From assembly GCF_025215155.1 (NCBI RefSeq), contig NZ_JALHAM010000108.1: a stretch of DNA of 64,000 nucleotides, one strand, 5' to 3'. Below the pieces are notes generated by a model. It made no database searches. It saw nothing but the letters and a program-made list of their open reading frames with translations, and had not been told where the DNA came from. This DNA is from Dryocola clanedunensis. Lineage in GTDB: Bacteria > Pseudomonadota > Gammaproteobacteria > Enterobacterales > Enterobacteriaceae. The translations under genes and the position numbers were made by a program. Numbering within the stretch: position 1 is the stretch's first letter; the number at the start of each line of letters is the position of its first letter. This document shows positions 43,272-52,979 of the stretch, in pieces.

Positions 43272-45704
43272 ATGAGTGTTTCAGCACCAGCAGGGACGCC
43301 GGTTCGTCAACTGCACAAGTTTGGCGGTAGTAGCCTTGCAGATGTGAAGTGTTACCTGCGTGTGGCGGGTATCATGACCGAGTATTCCAGGCCTGGCGAT
43401 TTAATGGTGGTCTCTGCCGCTGGCAGCACCACCAACCAGCTGATTAACTGGCTAAAACTGAGCCAGAGCGACCGACTATCGGCGCACCAGGTTCAGCAGG
43501 CGCTGCGTCGCTATCAGAGCGAGTTAATCAGCGGCCTGCTGCCGCCAGAAGTGGCGGATGGTCTGATCGGCGAATTTATTCACGATCTGGAACGCCTTGC
43601 CGGTCTGCTGGACGGCAAAATCACCGACGCGGTGTACGCGGAAGTTGTTGGACACGGTGAAATTTGGTCTGCACGTCTGATGTCTGCGGTGCTGAATCTC
43701 CAGGGGATTGAGGCTGCCTGGCTTGATGCGCGTGAATTCATGCGGGCCGAGCGATCGGCTCAGCCGCAGGTGAACGAAGGTCTCTCCTGGCCGCTGCTGC
43801 AGGAGCTGATGGCGCAGCATCCTCATAAGCGCCTTGTGGTCACAGGCTTTATCTGCCGTAACGATGCGGGTGAGACTGTGCTGCTGGGCCGTAATGGCTC
43901 TGACTACTCAGCAACCCAAATCGGTGCGCTGGCCGGTGCGACGCGCGTGACCATCTGGAGCGACGTGGCCGGGGTCTATAGCGCCGACCCACGTAAAGTC
44001 AAAGATGCCTGCCTGCTGCCTCTGCTGCGCCTGGACGAAGCCAGCGAGCTGGCCCGTCTGGCCGCTCCGGTTCTGCACGCTCGTACATTGCAGCCAGTTT
44101 CCGGCAGCGATATCGATCTGCAGCTGCGCTGTAGCTACTCCCCGGAACAAGGTTCTACACGCATTGAACGTGTGTTGGCTTCCGGCACCGGCGCACGTAT
44201 CGTCACCAGCCATGATGATGTCTGCCTGATCGAGTTCCAGGTTTCTGCGGGCCATGATTTCAAGCTGGCCCAAAAGGAGCTGGATACGCTGCTCAAGCGT
44301 ATTCAAATTCGTCCGCTTTCTATTGGCGTGCATCCCGATCGTAATCTGCTGCAACTTTGCTACACCTCTGAAGTTGTTAACAGCGCGCTGGAGCTGCTTC
44401 AGGCTGCTGGTTTGCCGGGCGAACTGCGTCTGCGTGAAGGTCTGGTACTGGTCGCTATGGTTGGGGCGGGCGTTTGCTGTAATCCGCTGCACAGCCATCG
44501 TTTCTGGCAGCAGCTTAAAGACCAGCCGGTAGAGTTTATCTGGCAATCTGAAGACGGTATCAGCCTCGTCGCGGTGCTGCGTAGTGGCCCAACGGAGAAC
44601 CTAATCCAGGGCCTGCATAAATCTTTATTCCGCGCTGAAAAACGTATTGGGCTGGTGCTGTTTGGTAAAGGGAATATCGGTTCACGCTGGCTGGAACTGT
44701 TTGCCCGTGAGCAGGAAACGCTCTCTGCCCGCACCGGCTTTGAGTTTGTGCTGGCGGGCGTGGTGGACAGCCGCCGCAGCCTGCTGAACTACGAAGGGCT
44801 GGATGCGAGCCGCGCGCTGGCATTCTTCAATGACGAAGCGGTAGAGCAGGATGAAGAATCCCTCTTCCTGTGGATGCGCGCCCATCCGTACGACGATTTA
44901 GTGGTGCTGGACGTTACCGCCAGCGAACAGTTGGCCGATCAGTATCTCGACTTCGCCAGCCACGGTTTCCACGTTATCAGCGCTAATAAGCTGGCTGGCG
45001 CTGGTAACGGACAGAAGTATCGCCAGATCCGCGACGCGTTTGAAAAGACGGGTCGTCACTGGCTCTACAATGCGACCGTCGGTGCAGGCTTGCCTGTAAA
45101 CCACACCGTGCGCGACCTGCGTGACAGTGGCGATGCGATTCTGGCCATCAGCGGCATCTTCTCCGGCACGCTCTCCTGGCTCTTCCTGCAATTTGACGGC
45201 ACGGTGCCGTTTACCGAGCTGGTGGATCAGGCCTGGCAGCAGGGGCTGACGGAGCCGGATCCGCGTGTTGATTTGTCCGGTAAAGACGTGATGCGCAAGC
45301 TGGTGATCCTCGCCCGTGAAGCGGGCTACGACATCGAGCCTGACCAGGTGCGGGTAGAGTCTCTCGTGCCAGGCGGCTGTGAAGAAGGGTCGGTCGATCA
45401 CTTCTTTGAAAACGGCGAGGCGCTGAACGACCAGATGGTACAACGTCTGGAAGCCGCGCAGGAGATGGGGCTGGTGCTGCGTTACGTAGCGCGCTTTGAC
45501 GCCAACGGTAAAGCTCGCGTTGGCGTGGAGGCCGTTCGCCCGGAGCATCCTCTGGCCGCGCTGCTGCCGTGCGACAACGTCTTTGCCATCGAAAGCCGCT
45601 GGTACCGCGATAACCCGCTGGTGATCCGTGGGCCGGGCGCAGGACGCGATGTCACCGCTGGTGCTATCCAGTCCGATCTTAACCGCCTGGCGCAGCTGCT
45701 GTAG
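43272..45704 (+). CDS. metL: Bifunctional aspartokinase II / homoserine dehydrogenase II
   Basis: Catalyses the first and third steps of the aspartate pathway to methionine and threonine. The 810 residues have an N-terminal kinase domain (KFGGSSLADVK near residue 16, then LLGRNGSDYSATQIGALAGA), a central regulatory region, and a C-terminal NAD(P) dehydrogenase starting at LFGKGNIGSRWLELF (about 460). SANKLAGAGNG and GIFSGTLSWLF follow in the dehydrogenase. Co-transcribed with metB. A REP-like pair follows the stop. Confidence 0.98.
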   Translation: MSVSAPAGTPVRQLHKFGGSSLADVKCYLRVAGIMTEYSRPGDLMVVSAAGSTTNQLINWLKLSQSDRLSAHQVQQALRRYQSELISGLLPPEVADGLIGEFIHDLERLAGLLDGKITDAVYAEVVGHGEIWSARLMSAVLNLQGIEAAWLDAREFMRAERSAQPQVNEGLSWPLLQELMAQHPHKRLVVTGFICRNDAGETVLLGRNGSDYSATQIGALAGATRVTIWSDVAGVYSADPRKVKDACLLPLLRLDEASELARLAAPVLHARTLQPVSGSDIDLQLRCSYSPEQGSTRIERVLASGTGARIVTSHDDVCLIEFQVSAGHDFKLAQKELDTLLKRIQIRPLSIGVHPDRNLLQLCYTSEVVNSALELLQAAGLPGELRLREGLVLVAMVGAGVCCNPLHSHRFWQQLKDQPVEFIWQSEDGISLVAVLRSGPTENLIQGLHKSLFRAEKRIGLVLFGKGNIGSRWLELFAREQETLSARTGFEFVLAGVVDSRRSLLNYEGLDASRALAFFNDEAVEQDEESLFLWMRAHPYDDLVVLDVTASEQLADQYLDFASHGFHVISANKLAGAGNGQKYRQIRDAFEKTGRHWLYNATVGAGLPVNHTVRDLRDSGDAILAISGIFSGTLSWLFLQFDGTVPFTELVDQAWQQGLTEPDPRVDLSGKDVMRKLVILAREAGYDIEPDQVRVESLVPGGCEEGSVDHFFENGEALNDQMVQRLEAAQEMGLVLRYVARFDANGKARVGVEAVRPEHPLAALLPCDNVFAIESRWYRDNPLVIRGPGAGRDVTAGAIQSDLNRLAQLL

Positions 45705-45710
45705 CCCCTC

Positions 45711-45785
45711 GGCGGATGACGCAGGCTTATTCGCCCTACAAAGACTTCTCAGTCGTAGGGTGGATAAGCGTCAGCGTAATCCACC
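45711..45785. repeat. REP-like inverted pair after metL
   Basis: Two related dyads in opposite orientation: ggcggatgacgcaggcttat... (45711-45741) and gtagggtggataagcgtcag... (45755-45785). The second is approximately the reverse complement of the first. Related units occur again at 54205-54273. This resembles enterobacterial REP/BIME elements. Confidence 0.65.
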
Positions 45786-45894
45786 AATCACCATCCCCTC
45801 TTTCCCGCATCATGAACAAAATTCATCTTCCGTGAGAATTCCTCAGATCCTGTAGTGATTTTTCAGTTGACGGACATCACCTTTTCCTTCATCT

Positions 45895-45926
45895 TGCTAT
45901 CTGGACGTCTAAACGTCTGGATAGCA
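45895..45926 (+). promoter_or_regulatory. MetJ boxes upstream of metF
   Basis: Four tandem 8-mers: tgctatct, ggacgtct, aaacgtct, ggatagca, centred 60 bases before metF and matching the AGACGTCT repeat. Confidence 0.85.
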
Positions 45927-45973
45927 GTAAAACACAACACCACATAATAAAATGCGATTGATGAGGTAAGGGT

Positions 45974-46864
45974 ATGAGCTTTTTTCACGCCAACCAGCGG
46001 GAAGCACTGAATCAGAGTCTGGCCGAAGTTGCCGGGCAAATTAACGTTTCCTTCGAGTTTTTCCCGCCGCGCACCAGTGAAATGGAACAGACCCTGTGGA
46101 GCTCCATCGACAGGCTCAGCAGCCTGAAACCGAAATTTGTCTCTGTGACCTACGGCGCCAACTCCGGCGAGCGCGACCGCACGCACAGCATCATTAAAGG
46201 CATTAAAGATCGTACCGGTCTTGAAGCAGCCCCGCATCTAACCTGTATCGATGCGTCACGTGACGAACTGCGCGCTATCGCCCAGGATTACTGGAACAAC
46301 GGTATCCGCCACATTGTTGCCCTGCGTGGCGATTTGCCACCGGGCGGCGGCAAGCCGGACATGTATGCCTCCGATCTGGTCACCCTGCTTAAAGATGTGG
46401 GCGACTTTGATATCTCCGTTGCCGCTTACCCGGAAGTTCATCCGGAAGCGAAAAGCGCGCAGGCCGATCTCATCAACCTGAAGCGTAAAATCGATGCGGG
46501 TGCGAACCGTGCAATCACCCAGTTCTTCTTCGACGTTGAAAGCTACCTTCGCTTCCGCGACCGCTGCGTGGCGACGGGCATCGACGTTGAAATCGTACCG
46601 GGCATCCTGCCGGTCAGTAACTACAAGCAGGCCCACAAGTTCGCGACCATGACCAACGTGCGCGTCCCGCACTGGATGGCGAAGATGTTTGAAGGGCTGG
46701 ATGACGACGCGGAAACCCGCAAAATGGTCGGCGCTAATATCGCCATGGATATGGTGAAGATTTTAAGCCGCGAAGGCGTGAAGGATTTCCACTTCTATAC
46801 GCTTAACCGCGCCGAGATGAGCTACGCGATTTGCCATACGCTGGGTGTACGCCCTGGTCTGTAA
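45974..46864 (+). CDS. metF: 5,10-methylenetetrahydrofolate reductase
   Basis: FAD enzyme reducing methylene-THF to methyl-THF, the methyl donor for methionine. The 296 residues form a TIM barrel and match E. coli MetF. The catalytic glutamate is in VSFEFFPPRT (about residue 28), and VTYGANSGERDRT and ALRGDLPPGGG are FAD/folate contacts. A GAGG ribosome site lies before the ATG. It has its own MetJ-box promoter and is followed directly by the convergent ppc, without the katG block of E. coli. Confidence 0.98.
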   Translation: MSFFHANQREALNQSLAEVAGQINVSFEFFPPRTSEMEQTLWSSIDRLSSLKPKFVSVTYGANSGERDRTHSIIKGIKDRTGLEAAPHLTCIDASRDELRAIAQDYWNNGIRHIVALRGDLPPGGGKPDMYASDLVTLLKDVGDFDISVAAYPEVHPEAKSAQADLINLKRKIDAGANRAITQFFFDVESYLRFRDRCVATGIDVEIVPGILPVSNYKQAHKFATMTNVRVPHWMAKMFEGLDDDAETRKMVGANIAMDMVKILSREGVKDFHFYTLNRAEMSYAICHTLGVRPGL

Positions 46865-46884
46865 GACTAATCGCCTGATAAAAC

Positions 46885-46908
46885 AAACCCCGCGCATGCG
46901 GGGTTTTT
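46885..46908 (+). terminator. metF terminator
   Basis: aaaccccgc-gcat-gcggggttt stem followed by T. It is an inverted copy of the ppc terminator 24 bases away. Confidence 0.9.
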
Positions 46909-46931
46909 CATTTTAACGTCCGAGCAAAAGC

Positions 46932-46956
46932 AAAAAACCCCGCATGCGCGGGGTTT
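46932..46956 (-). terminator. ppc terminator
   Basis: On the minus strand aaaccccgc-gcat-gcggggttt followed by a T run, the same 22 bases as the metF terminator but in opposite orientation. Confidence 0.9.
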
Positions 46957-46975
46957 GGAAACGAAGGTTTTCAGG

Positions 46976-49627
46976 TTAACCGGTGTTACGCATCCCGGCG
47001 GCAACGCCTGCGATGGTGACCATCAGCGCCTGCTCGACCTGCGCGTTTGGCTCTTCGCCTTTCTCATCCAGCTGACGTGAACGATGCAGCAGTTCTGCCT
47101 GGAGGACGTTCAGTGGGTCAGTGTAGATGTTGCGCAGCATGATGGACTCTGCAATCCACGGCAGGTCTTCCATCAGGTGCGAATCATTGGCGATATCCAA
47201 CACCACTTTGATATCCGCTTCCAGCTGATCGCGCAGCTGTTGGCCCAGCTTCCACAGTTCCGGTTTCACCAGGCGCTGATCGTAGTACTCCGCCAGCCAC
47301 AGGTCAGCTTTTGCAAATACCATCTCCAGCATCCCAAGACGAGTAGAGAAGAACGGCCAGTCGCGGCACATGGTTTCCAGCTCGCCCTGCTTGCCGTCTT
47401 CGACAACTTTTTGCAGTGCGGCACCGGCACCAAGCCAGGCTGGCAGCATCAGACGGTTCTGCGTCCAGGCGAAGATCCATGGAATAGCACGAAGAGATTC
47501 CACTCCGCCGTTGGGCTTGCGTTTTGCCGGGCGGGAACCGAGTGGCAATTTGCCTAACTCCAGCTCAGGGGTTGCAGAGCGGAAGTACGGCACGAAATCT
47601 TTGTTTTCACGCACATAGCCGCGGTACATATCGCAGGAGGTGACGGAAAGTTCCTCCATGATACTTTTCCACTCTTTCTTCGGCTCAGGCGGCGGCAGCA
47701 GGTTAGCTTCCAGAATTGCGCTGGTATAGAGCGACAGGCTGCTAATGGTGATTTCCGGCAGGCCGTATTTGAAGCGGATCATTTCGCCCTGTTCGGTCAC
47801 GCGCAGGCCGCCCTTCAGGCTGCCCGGAGGCTGAGACAGCAAAGCTGCGTGCGCAGGTGCGCCGCCGCGACCGATTGAACCACCACGTCCGTGGAACAGC
47901 GTGAGGATGATGCCTGCTTTTTCGCAGGTTTTGATCAGCGCATCCTGCGCCTGGTACTGTGCCCAGGAGGCCGCCATCACGCCGGCATCTTTCGCGGAGT
48001 CAGAGTAGCCAATCATGACCATCTGCTTGCCCTGGATAAAGCCACGATACCAGTCAATATTCAGCAGCTGGGTCATGACGTCGTCGGCGTTATTCAGGTC
48101 ATCCAGCGTTTCAAACAGCGGCGCAACCGGCAGCGCGAAGGTGCAGCCCGCTTCTTTCAGAAGCAGATGTACGGCCAGCACGTCAGAAGGCGTTTTAGCC
48201 ATCGAGATAACATAAGCGGCGATTGAACCGTGCGGCGCTTCGGCAACCACTTTGCAGGTTTCCAGCACCTCACGCGTATCTTCGCTCGGCTCCCACTGGC
48301 GCGGCAGCAGAGGACGCTTAGAGTTTAGCTCACGAATGAGGAAGGCCTGTTTGTCCGCCTCAGACCAGCTTTCGTAGTCGCCGATGCCCAGATAGCGAGT
48401 CATCTCGCCCAGTGCTTCGGTGTGGCGAGTGCTCTCCTGGCGAACATCAATACGCACCAGCGGTACGCCGAAGCTCTTCACACGGCGCAGGGTATCAAGC
48501 AGTTGCCCGTTAGCGATGATGCCCATGCCGCAGGCTTGCAGCGACTGATAGCAGGCGTAGAGCGGATCCCACAGCTGCTCGTTCTGGGTCAGCAGGCCTT
48601 CAGGTTTCGGCAGACGCTGACCTTTCAGGCGAGCTTCAAGCCAGGCCTGGGTTGCCAGCAGCTGCTGACGGACGCCTTTCATGATGCAGCGGTACGGTTC
48701 CTGAGCCGCATCCGGGCCGGCCAGTTCGCTCAGCTCTGGGGTACATTCCACCATCGACAGTTCGGAAATCAGAACCTGGATGTCGCGCAGGAAAAGGTCG
48801 GTCGCTTTCCAGCGGCTGAGTAACAGCACGTGGCGGGTAATATCGGCGGTGACGTTCGGGTTGCCGTCACGGTCGCCGCCCATCCATGAGGTAAAGCGCA
48901 CCGGTACGAAATCGACCGGCAGCTTATAATCCAGATGCTCTTCAAGCTGTTCATTCAGCTCGCGCAGGTAGTTCGGCACGCCTTCCCACAGGCTATTTTC
49001 AACGACTGCAAAGCCCCATTTGGCTTCATCGACCGGAGAAGGGCGATGCTTACGAATTTCATCGGTGTGCCATGCCTGAGCAACCAGCTGGCGCAGACGG
49101 CGCATAATCTGTTTACGTTCGTAATCGGCGATGTCGGCGTGGTCCAGCTGTTTCAGGCAGCCATTCACTTCAACCAGCTTGTGGATCAGGGTGCGGCGGG
49201 TAATTTCGGTTGGGTGTGCGGTCAGCACTAATTCCAGAGAGAGGGACTCCACTGCTTCACGAATGGCCGCTTCGCTAATATCCGGCTGTTCTTTTAATTT
49301 CTGGATAGTTTTCGCGATAACTTCAGGATTGCTGGCGGCTTCGCCGTTGGCGGAAATGCTATGGAACTGCTCGGCGGTGTTGGCCAGGTTCAGAAACTGA
49401 CTGAACGCACGGGCTACGGGGAGCAGCTCATCGTTAGACAGGTTCTGTAACGTGGTGAGCAACTCCTGACGGTTGGCTTCGTTACCCGCCCGTGAGGATT
49501 TTGACAACTTACGGATTGTTTCAACGCGATCAAGGATGTTTTCACCTAACGCATCTTTGATGGTATCGCCGAGCAACTTGCCGAGCATACTGACATTACT
49601 TCGCAAAGCGGAATACTGTTCGTTCAT
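46976..49627 (-). CDS. ppc: Phosphoenolpyruvate carboxylase
   Basis: Anaplerotic carboxylation of phosphoenolpyruvate to oxaloacetate. From ATG 49627 (MNEQYSALRSNVSML) the length is 883 residues, as in E. coli. Signature 1 is LVLTAHPTEITRRTL with the catalytic His near residue 138, and signature 2 is MIGYSDSAKDAGVM (about 543). The catalytic glycine-rich loop is FHGRGGSIGRGG (about 579-590), and the tail MRNTG is typical. It is convergent with metF and shares an upstream region with the argE terminator. Confidence 0.98.
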   Translation of the reverse strand: MNEQYSALRSNVSMLGKLLGDTIKDALGENILDRVETIRKLSKSSRAGNEANRQELLTTLQNLSNDELLPVARAFSQFLNLANTAEQFHSISANGEAASNPEVIAKTIQKLKEQPDISEAAIREAVESLSLELVLTAHPTEITRRTLIHKLVEVNGCLKQLDHADIADYERKQIMRRLRQLVAQAWHTDEIRKHRPSPVDEAKWGFAVVENSLWEGVPNYLRELNEQLEEHLDYKLPVDFVPVRFTSWMGGDRDGNPNVTADITRHVLLLSRWKATDLFLRDIQVLISELSMVECTPELSELAGPDAAQEPYRCIMKGVRQQLLATQAWLEARLKGQRLPKPEGLLTQNEQLWDPLYACYQSLQACGMGIIANGQLLDTLRRVKSFGVPLVRIDVRQESTRHTEALGEMTRYLGIGDYESWSEADKQAFLIRELNSKRPLLPRQWEPSEDTREVLETCKVVAEAPHGSIAAYVISMAKTPSDVLAVHLLLKEAGCTFALPVAPLFETLDDLNNADDVMTQLLNIDWYRGFIQGKQMVMIGYSDSAKDAGVMAASWAQYQAQDALIKTCEKAGIILTLFHGRGGSIGRGGAPAHAALLSQPPGSLKGGLRVTEQGEMIRFKYGLPEITISSLSLYTSAILEANLLPPPEPKKEWKSIMEELSVTSCDMYRGYVRENKDFVPYFRSATPELELGKLPLGSRPAKRKPNGGVESLRAIPWIFAWTQNRLMLPAWLGAGAALQKVVEDGKQGELETMCRDWPFFSTRLGMLEMVFAKADLWLAEYYDQRLVKPELWKLGQQLRDQLEADIKVVLDIANDSHLMEDLPWIAESIMLRNIYTDPLNVLQAELLHRSRQLDEKGEEPNAQVEQALMVTIAGVAAGMRNTG

Positions 49628-49813
49628 TATGACCCCAGACACCCAATCTTTATGTAATTAAATTTCACCCGTGAAGGTTCAACACCGTCTTTATAAAGCC
49701 ACGTCTGAAACTGTTCGTCAATTGCTACGAAATCGTTTCAGCAAACGAGTAAATGCCGCGAATTCATGAAATTTAATTACCAGGTTTGCTCATAAGTAAT
49801 TCTTATTGGAATT

Positions 49814-49858
49814 ACAAAAAAACCAGCGGAAAAAGAGGCGAAACGCTCTTTCTCCGCT
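49814..49858. terminator. argE terminator
   Basis: agcgga(aaa)aagag / ctctt(t)ctccgct imperfect long stem around ...gcgaaacg..., with T runs on both sides, located just past the argE stop. Confidence 0.8.
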
Positions 49859-49863
49859 ATTTT

Positions 49864-51015
49864 TTAATGCCAGCAAAAATGATGCACGACCTGCGTAATG
49901 AGTTTGCGCGTCGGCTCGATAAATTTCGTTTCGAGGTATTCGTCTGGCTGGTGAGCCTGATTTATTGAGCCAGGACCAAGCACCAGCGTCGGGCAAACAG
50001 TCTGGATAAACGGCGCTTCGGTGCAGTAGTTCACGACCTCGGTTTGTGCGCCAAGAAGGTCTTCTACAACCTTGACCAGCTGGTGGTCTTTGGCGCATTC
50101 GTAGCCTGGAATCGGCGGGTGAAGCTCAGAGACGGTCAGACGACCCGGCCAGCGCTGGCTCACTGGCTCCAGCGCTTCGTTAAGCAGGCCGTTGAGGTCG
50201 TTTAAGGTCAGCCCCGGAAGCGGGCGGATATCCAGGTGCAGTTCGCAGCAGGCGCAAATACGGTTAGCCGCATCACCGCCGCTGATATGGCCCAGGTTCA
50301 GGGTAGGGTAAGGCACGGTGAAGGCATCATGGTGATAGCGATCTTTCAGCGTGTTTTTCAACGACATGATATGGCCGATGGCATCGTGCATCAGCTCAAT
50401 TGCGTTCACGCCGCGAGCCGGATCGCTTGAGTGACCGGACTGACCAAGAATGCGAATGGCGTTAGAAAGATGGCCTTTATGTGCACGAACCGGCTGTAAA
50501 GAGGTTGGTTCGCCGATGATCGCGCAATCGGGGCGCAGGGTCGTGGTTTCCGAGAAGTACCGCGCTCCAGCCATCGTTGTCTCTTCGTCGGCGGTAGCCA
50601 GAATATAAAGTGGTTTTTTAAGCACTGAGACATCGACATCACGCAGCGCGTCGAGAATAAATGCGAAGAAGCCTTTCATGTCGGCGGTGCCGAGGCCGTA
50701 GAGTTTATTTTCGTGCTCGGTGAGCGTGAAGGGATCGCGGGTCCAGCGGCCATCGTCGAACGGTACGGTATCCGTATGGCCTGCCAGCAGCAAACCGCCA
50801 GCTCCGGCACCCGTGCTGGCCAACATATTGAATTTATTGCGCGTTCCAGGAACGGGTTGTACTTCTACGTTGAAACCCAGGTCGCGGAACCAGCCGGCCA
50901 GTAAATTGATTAATGACTCATTGCTCTGGTCCAGCGCGCTGTCGGTGGCGCTGATGGAGGGAGTCGCGATCAACGCGCGGTAAATCTCGATAAAAGGAGG
51001 TAATTTCATCTTCAC
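49864..51015 (-). CDS. argE: Acetylornithine deacetylase
   Basis: Zinc amidohydrolase giving ornithine from N-acetylornithine. The 383 residues equal E. coli ArgE. M20-family metal motifs are LLLAGHTDTVPFDDGRW (about 73-89, the first His/Asp pair), GLGTADMKGFFAF with a bridging aspartate, and TADEETTMAGA carrying the catalytic glutamate (about 144). It is divergent from argCBGH across a 137-base region with ArgR boxes, the classic argE/argCBH control region. Confidence 0.98.
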   Translation of the reverse strand: MKMKLPPFIEIYRALIATPSISATDSALDQSNESLINLLAGWFRDLGFNVEVQPVPGTRNKFNMLASTGAGAGGLLLAGHTDTVPFDDGRWTRDPFTLTEHENKLYGLGTADMKGFFAFILDALRDVDVSVLKKPLYILATADEETTMAGARYFSETTTLRPDCAIIGEPTSLQPVRAHKGHLSNAIRILGQSGHSSDPARGVNAIELMHDAIGHIMSLKNTLKDRYHHDAFTVPYPTLNLGHISGGDAANRICACCELHLDIRPLPGLTLNDLNGLLNEALEPVSQRWPGRLTVSELHPPIPGYECAKDHQLVKVVEDLLGAQTEVVNYCTEAPFIQTVCPTLVLGPGSINQAHQPDEYLETKFIEPTRKLITQVVHHFCWH

Positions 51016-51040
51016 TGTTGACAGGCCTTAGCTTGGAATA

Positions 51041-51080
51041 GTATACATAATCATGCATTAATATTGAATAAAAATACAAT
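51041..51080. promoter_or_regulatory. ArgR operator (ARG boxes) between argE and argC
   Basis: Two adjacent 18-20 bp AT-rich imperfect palindromes: gtatacataatcatgcat and atattgaataaaaatacaat. They match the ARG box pattern and lie at the equivalent place in the E. coli divergent operator, and the second half resembles the E. coli sequence. Confidence 0.75.
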
Positions 51081-51152
51081 AATGCACGCCGTAATGAAAC
51101 CACGAATTCTCGTCATTTATAGTAATCACGACCAAGAAGGTGAATAGCCCAG

Positions 51153-52157
51153 ATGTTGAATACGCTGATTGTTGGTGCTAGCGGTTATGCAGGCGCAGAG
51201 CTTGTAACCTATTTGAATCGTCATCCTCATATGAACATAACCGCTTTGACGGTTTCAGCGCAAAGTAATGACGCAGGAAAATTGCTTTCCGATCTGCATC
51301 CGCAGCTAAAAGGTATTGTCGACATGCCGTTACAGGCGATGTCGGATATCAGCGAATTTACCGACGGCGTCGATGTGGTGTTCCTGGCAACGGCCCACGA
51401 AGTCAGCCACGATTTAGTTCCACAGTGTTTAGCTGCGGGCTGCGTGGTCATCGATTTATCTGGCGCGTTTCGCGTGAATGATGCGGAGTTTTATCAGCGT
51501 TATTACGGCTTCACCCATCAGCATCCCGATCTCCTTGAACAGGCGGTTTATGGCCTTGCCGAATGGCAGAGCGATAAGCTCAAAGAGAGTAATTTAATTT
51601 CCGTGCCGGGCTGCTATCCGACCGCCTCCCAGCTGGCGCTCAAGCCGCTGATTGACTCGGGCCTGCTGGATCTGAATCAGTGGCCGGTGATCAATGCCAC
51701 CAGCGGCGTCAGCGGAGCAGGGCGCAAAGCGGCGATTTCCAACAGCTTCTGCGAAGTCAGCCTGCAACCTTACGGCATCTTCAACCATCGCCATCAGCCG
51801 GAAATAGCAACGCATCTCGGCACGCAGGTCATTTTCACCCCTCATCTGGGCAATTTCCCACGCGGTATTCTGGCGACGATAACCTGCCGCCTGAATAAAG
51901 GCGTGACCGCGCAGCAGGTGGGCGAGGTCTTCCAGCAAGCTTATAAAGATAAGCCGATGGTGCGCCTGTATGACAAAGGAGTTCCGGCGCTGAAAAACGT
52001 GGTGGGGCTGCCGTTCTGCGATATTGGTTTTGCGGTGCAGGATGAGCATCTGATCGTCGTGGCGGCGGAAGATAATCTTCTTAAAGGTGCGTCGGCCCAG
52101 GCCGTACAGTGCCTGAATATTCGTTTTGGCTTCGCCGAAACGCAGTCTCTTATTTAA
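51153..52157 (+). CDS. argC: N-acetyl-gamma-glutamyl-phosphate reductase
   Basis: NADPH-dependent third step of arginine synthesis. The 334 residues match E. coli. The nucleotide motif GASGYAGAELVTYL is at residues 8-21. The catalytic cysteine is in SVPGCYPTASQLAL (about residue 154), followed by NATSGVSGAGRKA and HRHQPEI. It is the first gene of argCBGH, after a GAAGG-type ribosome site, with argB 19 bases later. Confidence 0.98.
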   Translation: MLNTLIVGASGYAGAELVTYLNRHPHMNITALTVSAQSNDAGKLLSDLHPQLKGIVDMPLQAMSDISEFTDGVDVVFLATAHEVSHDLVPQCLAAGCVVIDLSGAFRVNDAEFYQRYYGFTHQHPDLLEQAVYGLAEWQSDKLKESNLISVPGCYPTASQLALKPLIDSGLLDLNQWPVINATSGVSGAGRKAAISNSFCEVSLQPYGIFNHRHQPEIATHLGTQVIFTPHLGNFPRGILATITCRLNKGVTAQQVGEVFQQAYKDKPMVRLYDKGVPALKNVVGLPFCDIGFAVQDEHLIVVAAEDNLLKGASAQAVQCLNIRFGFAETQSLI

Positions 52158-52176
52158 CCGACAGCCGGGTGACACG

Positions 52177-52950
52177 ATGAATCCGTTAATTATCAAATTA
52201 GGTGGCGTACTGCTGGATAGCGAAGAGGCGCTGGAGCGTCTGTTTACCGCGCTGGTCAACTATCGTCAGTCCCACGAGCGCCCGCTGGTTATTGTTCACG
52301 GCGGCGGCTGCCTGGTGGATGAGTTAATGAAAAAGCTCTCCCTGCCGGTAACCAAGAAAAACGGCCTGCGCGTGACGCCTGCTGACCAGATCGACATCAT
52401 CACTGGTGCACTGGCGGGTACGGCAAACAAAACGTTGCTGGCATGGGCGAAAAAACATGGCATTAATGGTGTCGGTCTTTGCCTGGGCGACGGTGACAGC
52501 GTGACCGTCACGAAACTGGACGAAGAGCTTGGCCATGTGGGTCGCGCCGAGCCTGGTTCAGCTAAGCTGATTACTGCCTTGCTGGACGGTGGCTTCCTGC
52601 CGATTGTCAGTTCAATTGGCGTGACCGCCGAAGGTGAACTAATGAATGTTAACGCTGACCAGGCGGCGACCGCGCTGGCGGCAACGCTCGGAGCCGATCT
52701 GATTCTGCTCTCTGACGTCAGCGGCATTCTGGATGGTAAAGGGCAGCGCATCGCCGAAATGACCGCGTCTAAGGCGGAGCAGCTGATCGCTCAGGGCATC
52801 ATTACCGACGGCATGATTGTAAAAGTTAACGCGGCGCTGGATGCAGCCCGCACGCTGGGTCGTCCGGTGGATATCGCCTCATGGCGCCATGCGGATCAGC
52901 TCCCTTCTTTGTTTAACGGCGTCGCCATTGGCACCCGGATTCTGGCCTAG
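52177..52950 (+). CDS. argB: Acetylglutamate kinase
   Basis: Phosphorylates N-acetylglutamate, the second step of arginine synthesis. The 257 residues from ATG 52177 begin MNPLIIKLGGVLLDSEEAL, whose lysine binds phosphate. VIVHGGGCLVDEL, GDGDSVTV and NVNADQAATALAA complete the amino-acid-kinase fold. The upstream open frame runs back into argC and is not coding. The argG start lies 30 bases after it. Confidence 0.97.
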   Translation: MNPLIIKLGGVLLDSEEALERLFTALVNYRQSHERPLVIVHGGGCLVDELMKKLSLPVTKKNGLRVTPADQIDIITGALAGTANKTLLAWAKKHGINGVGLCLGDGDSVTVTKLDEELGHVGRAEPGSAKLITALLDGGFLPIVSSIGVTAEGELMNVNADQAATALAATLGADLILLSDVSGILDGKGQRIAEMTASKAEQLIAQGIITDGMIVKVNAALDAARTLGRPVDIASWRHADQLPSLFNGVAIGTRILA

Positions 52951-52979
52951 TTTAAAATAAGTTTTTGAAGGATAAGACA

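Noticed and set aside
43323..43334. ggcggtag, the core of a JUMPstart/ops element
   Set aside because: It is inside metL coding sequence (the GGSS motif) and not upstream of an LPS or capsule operon.
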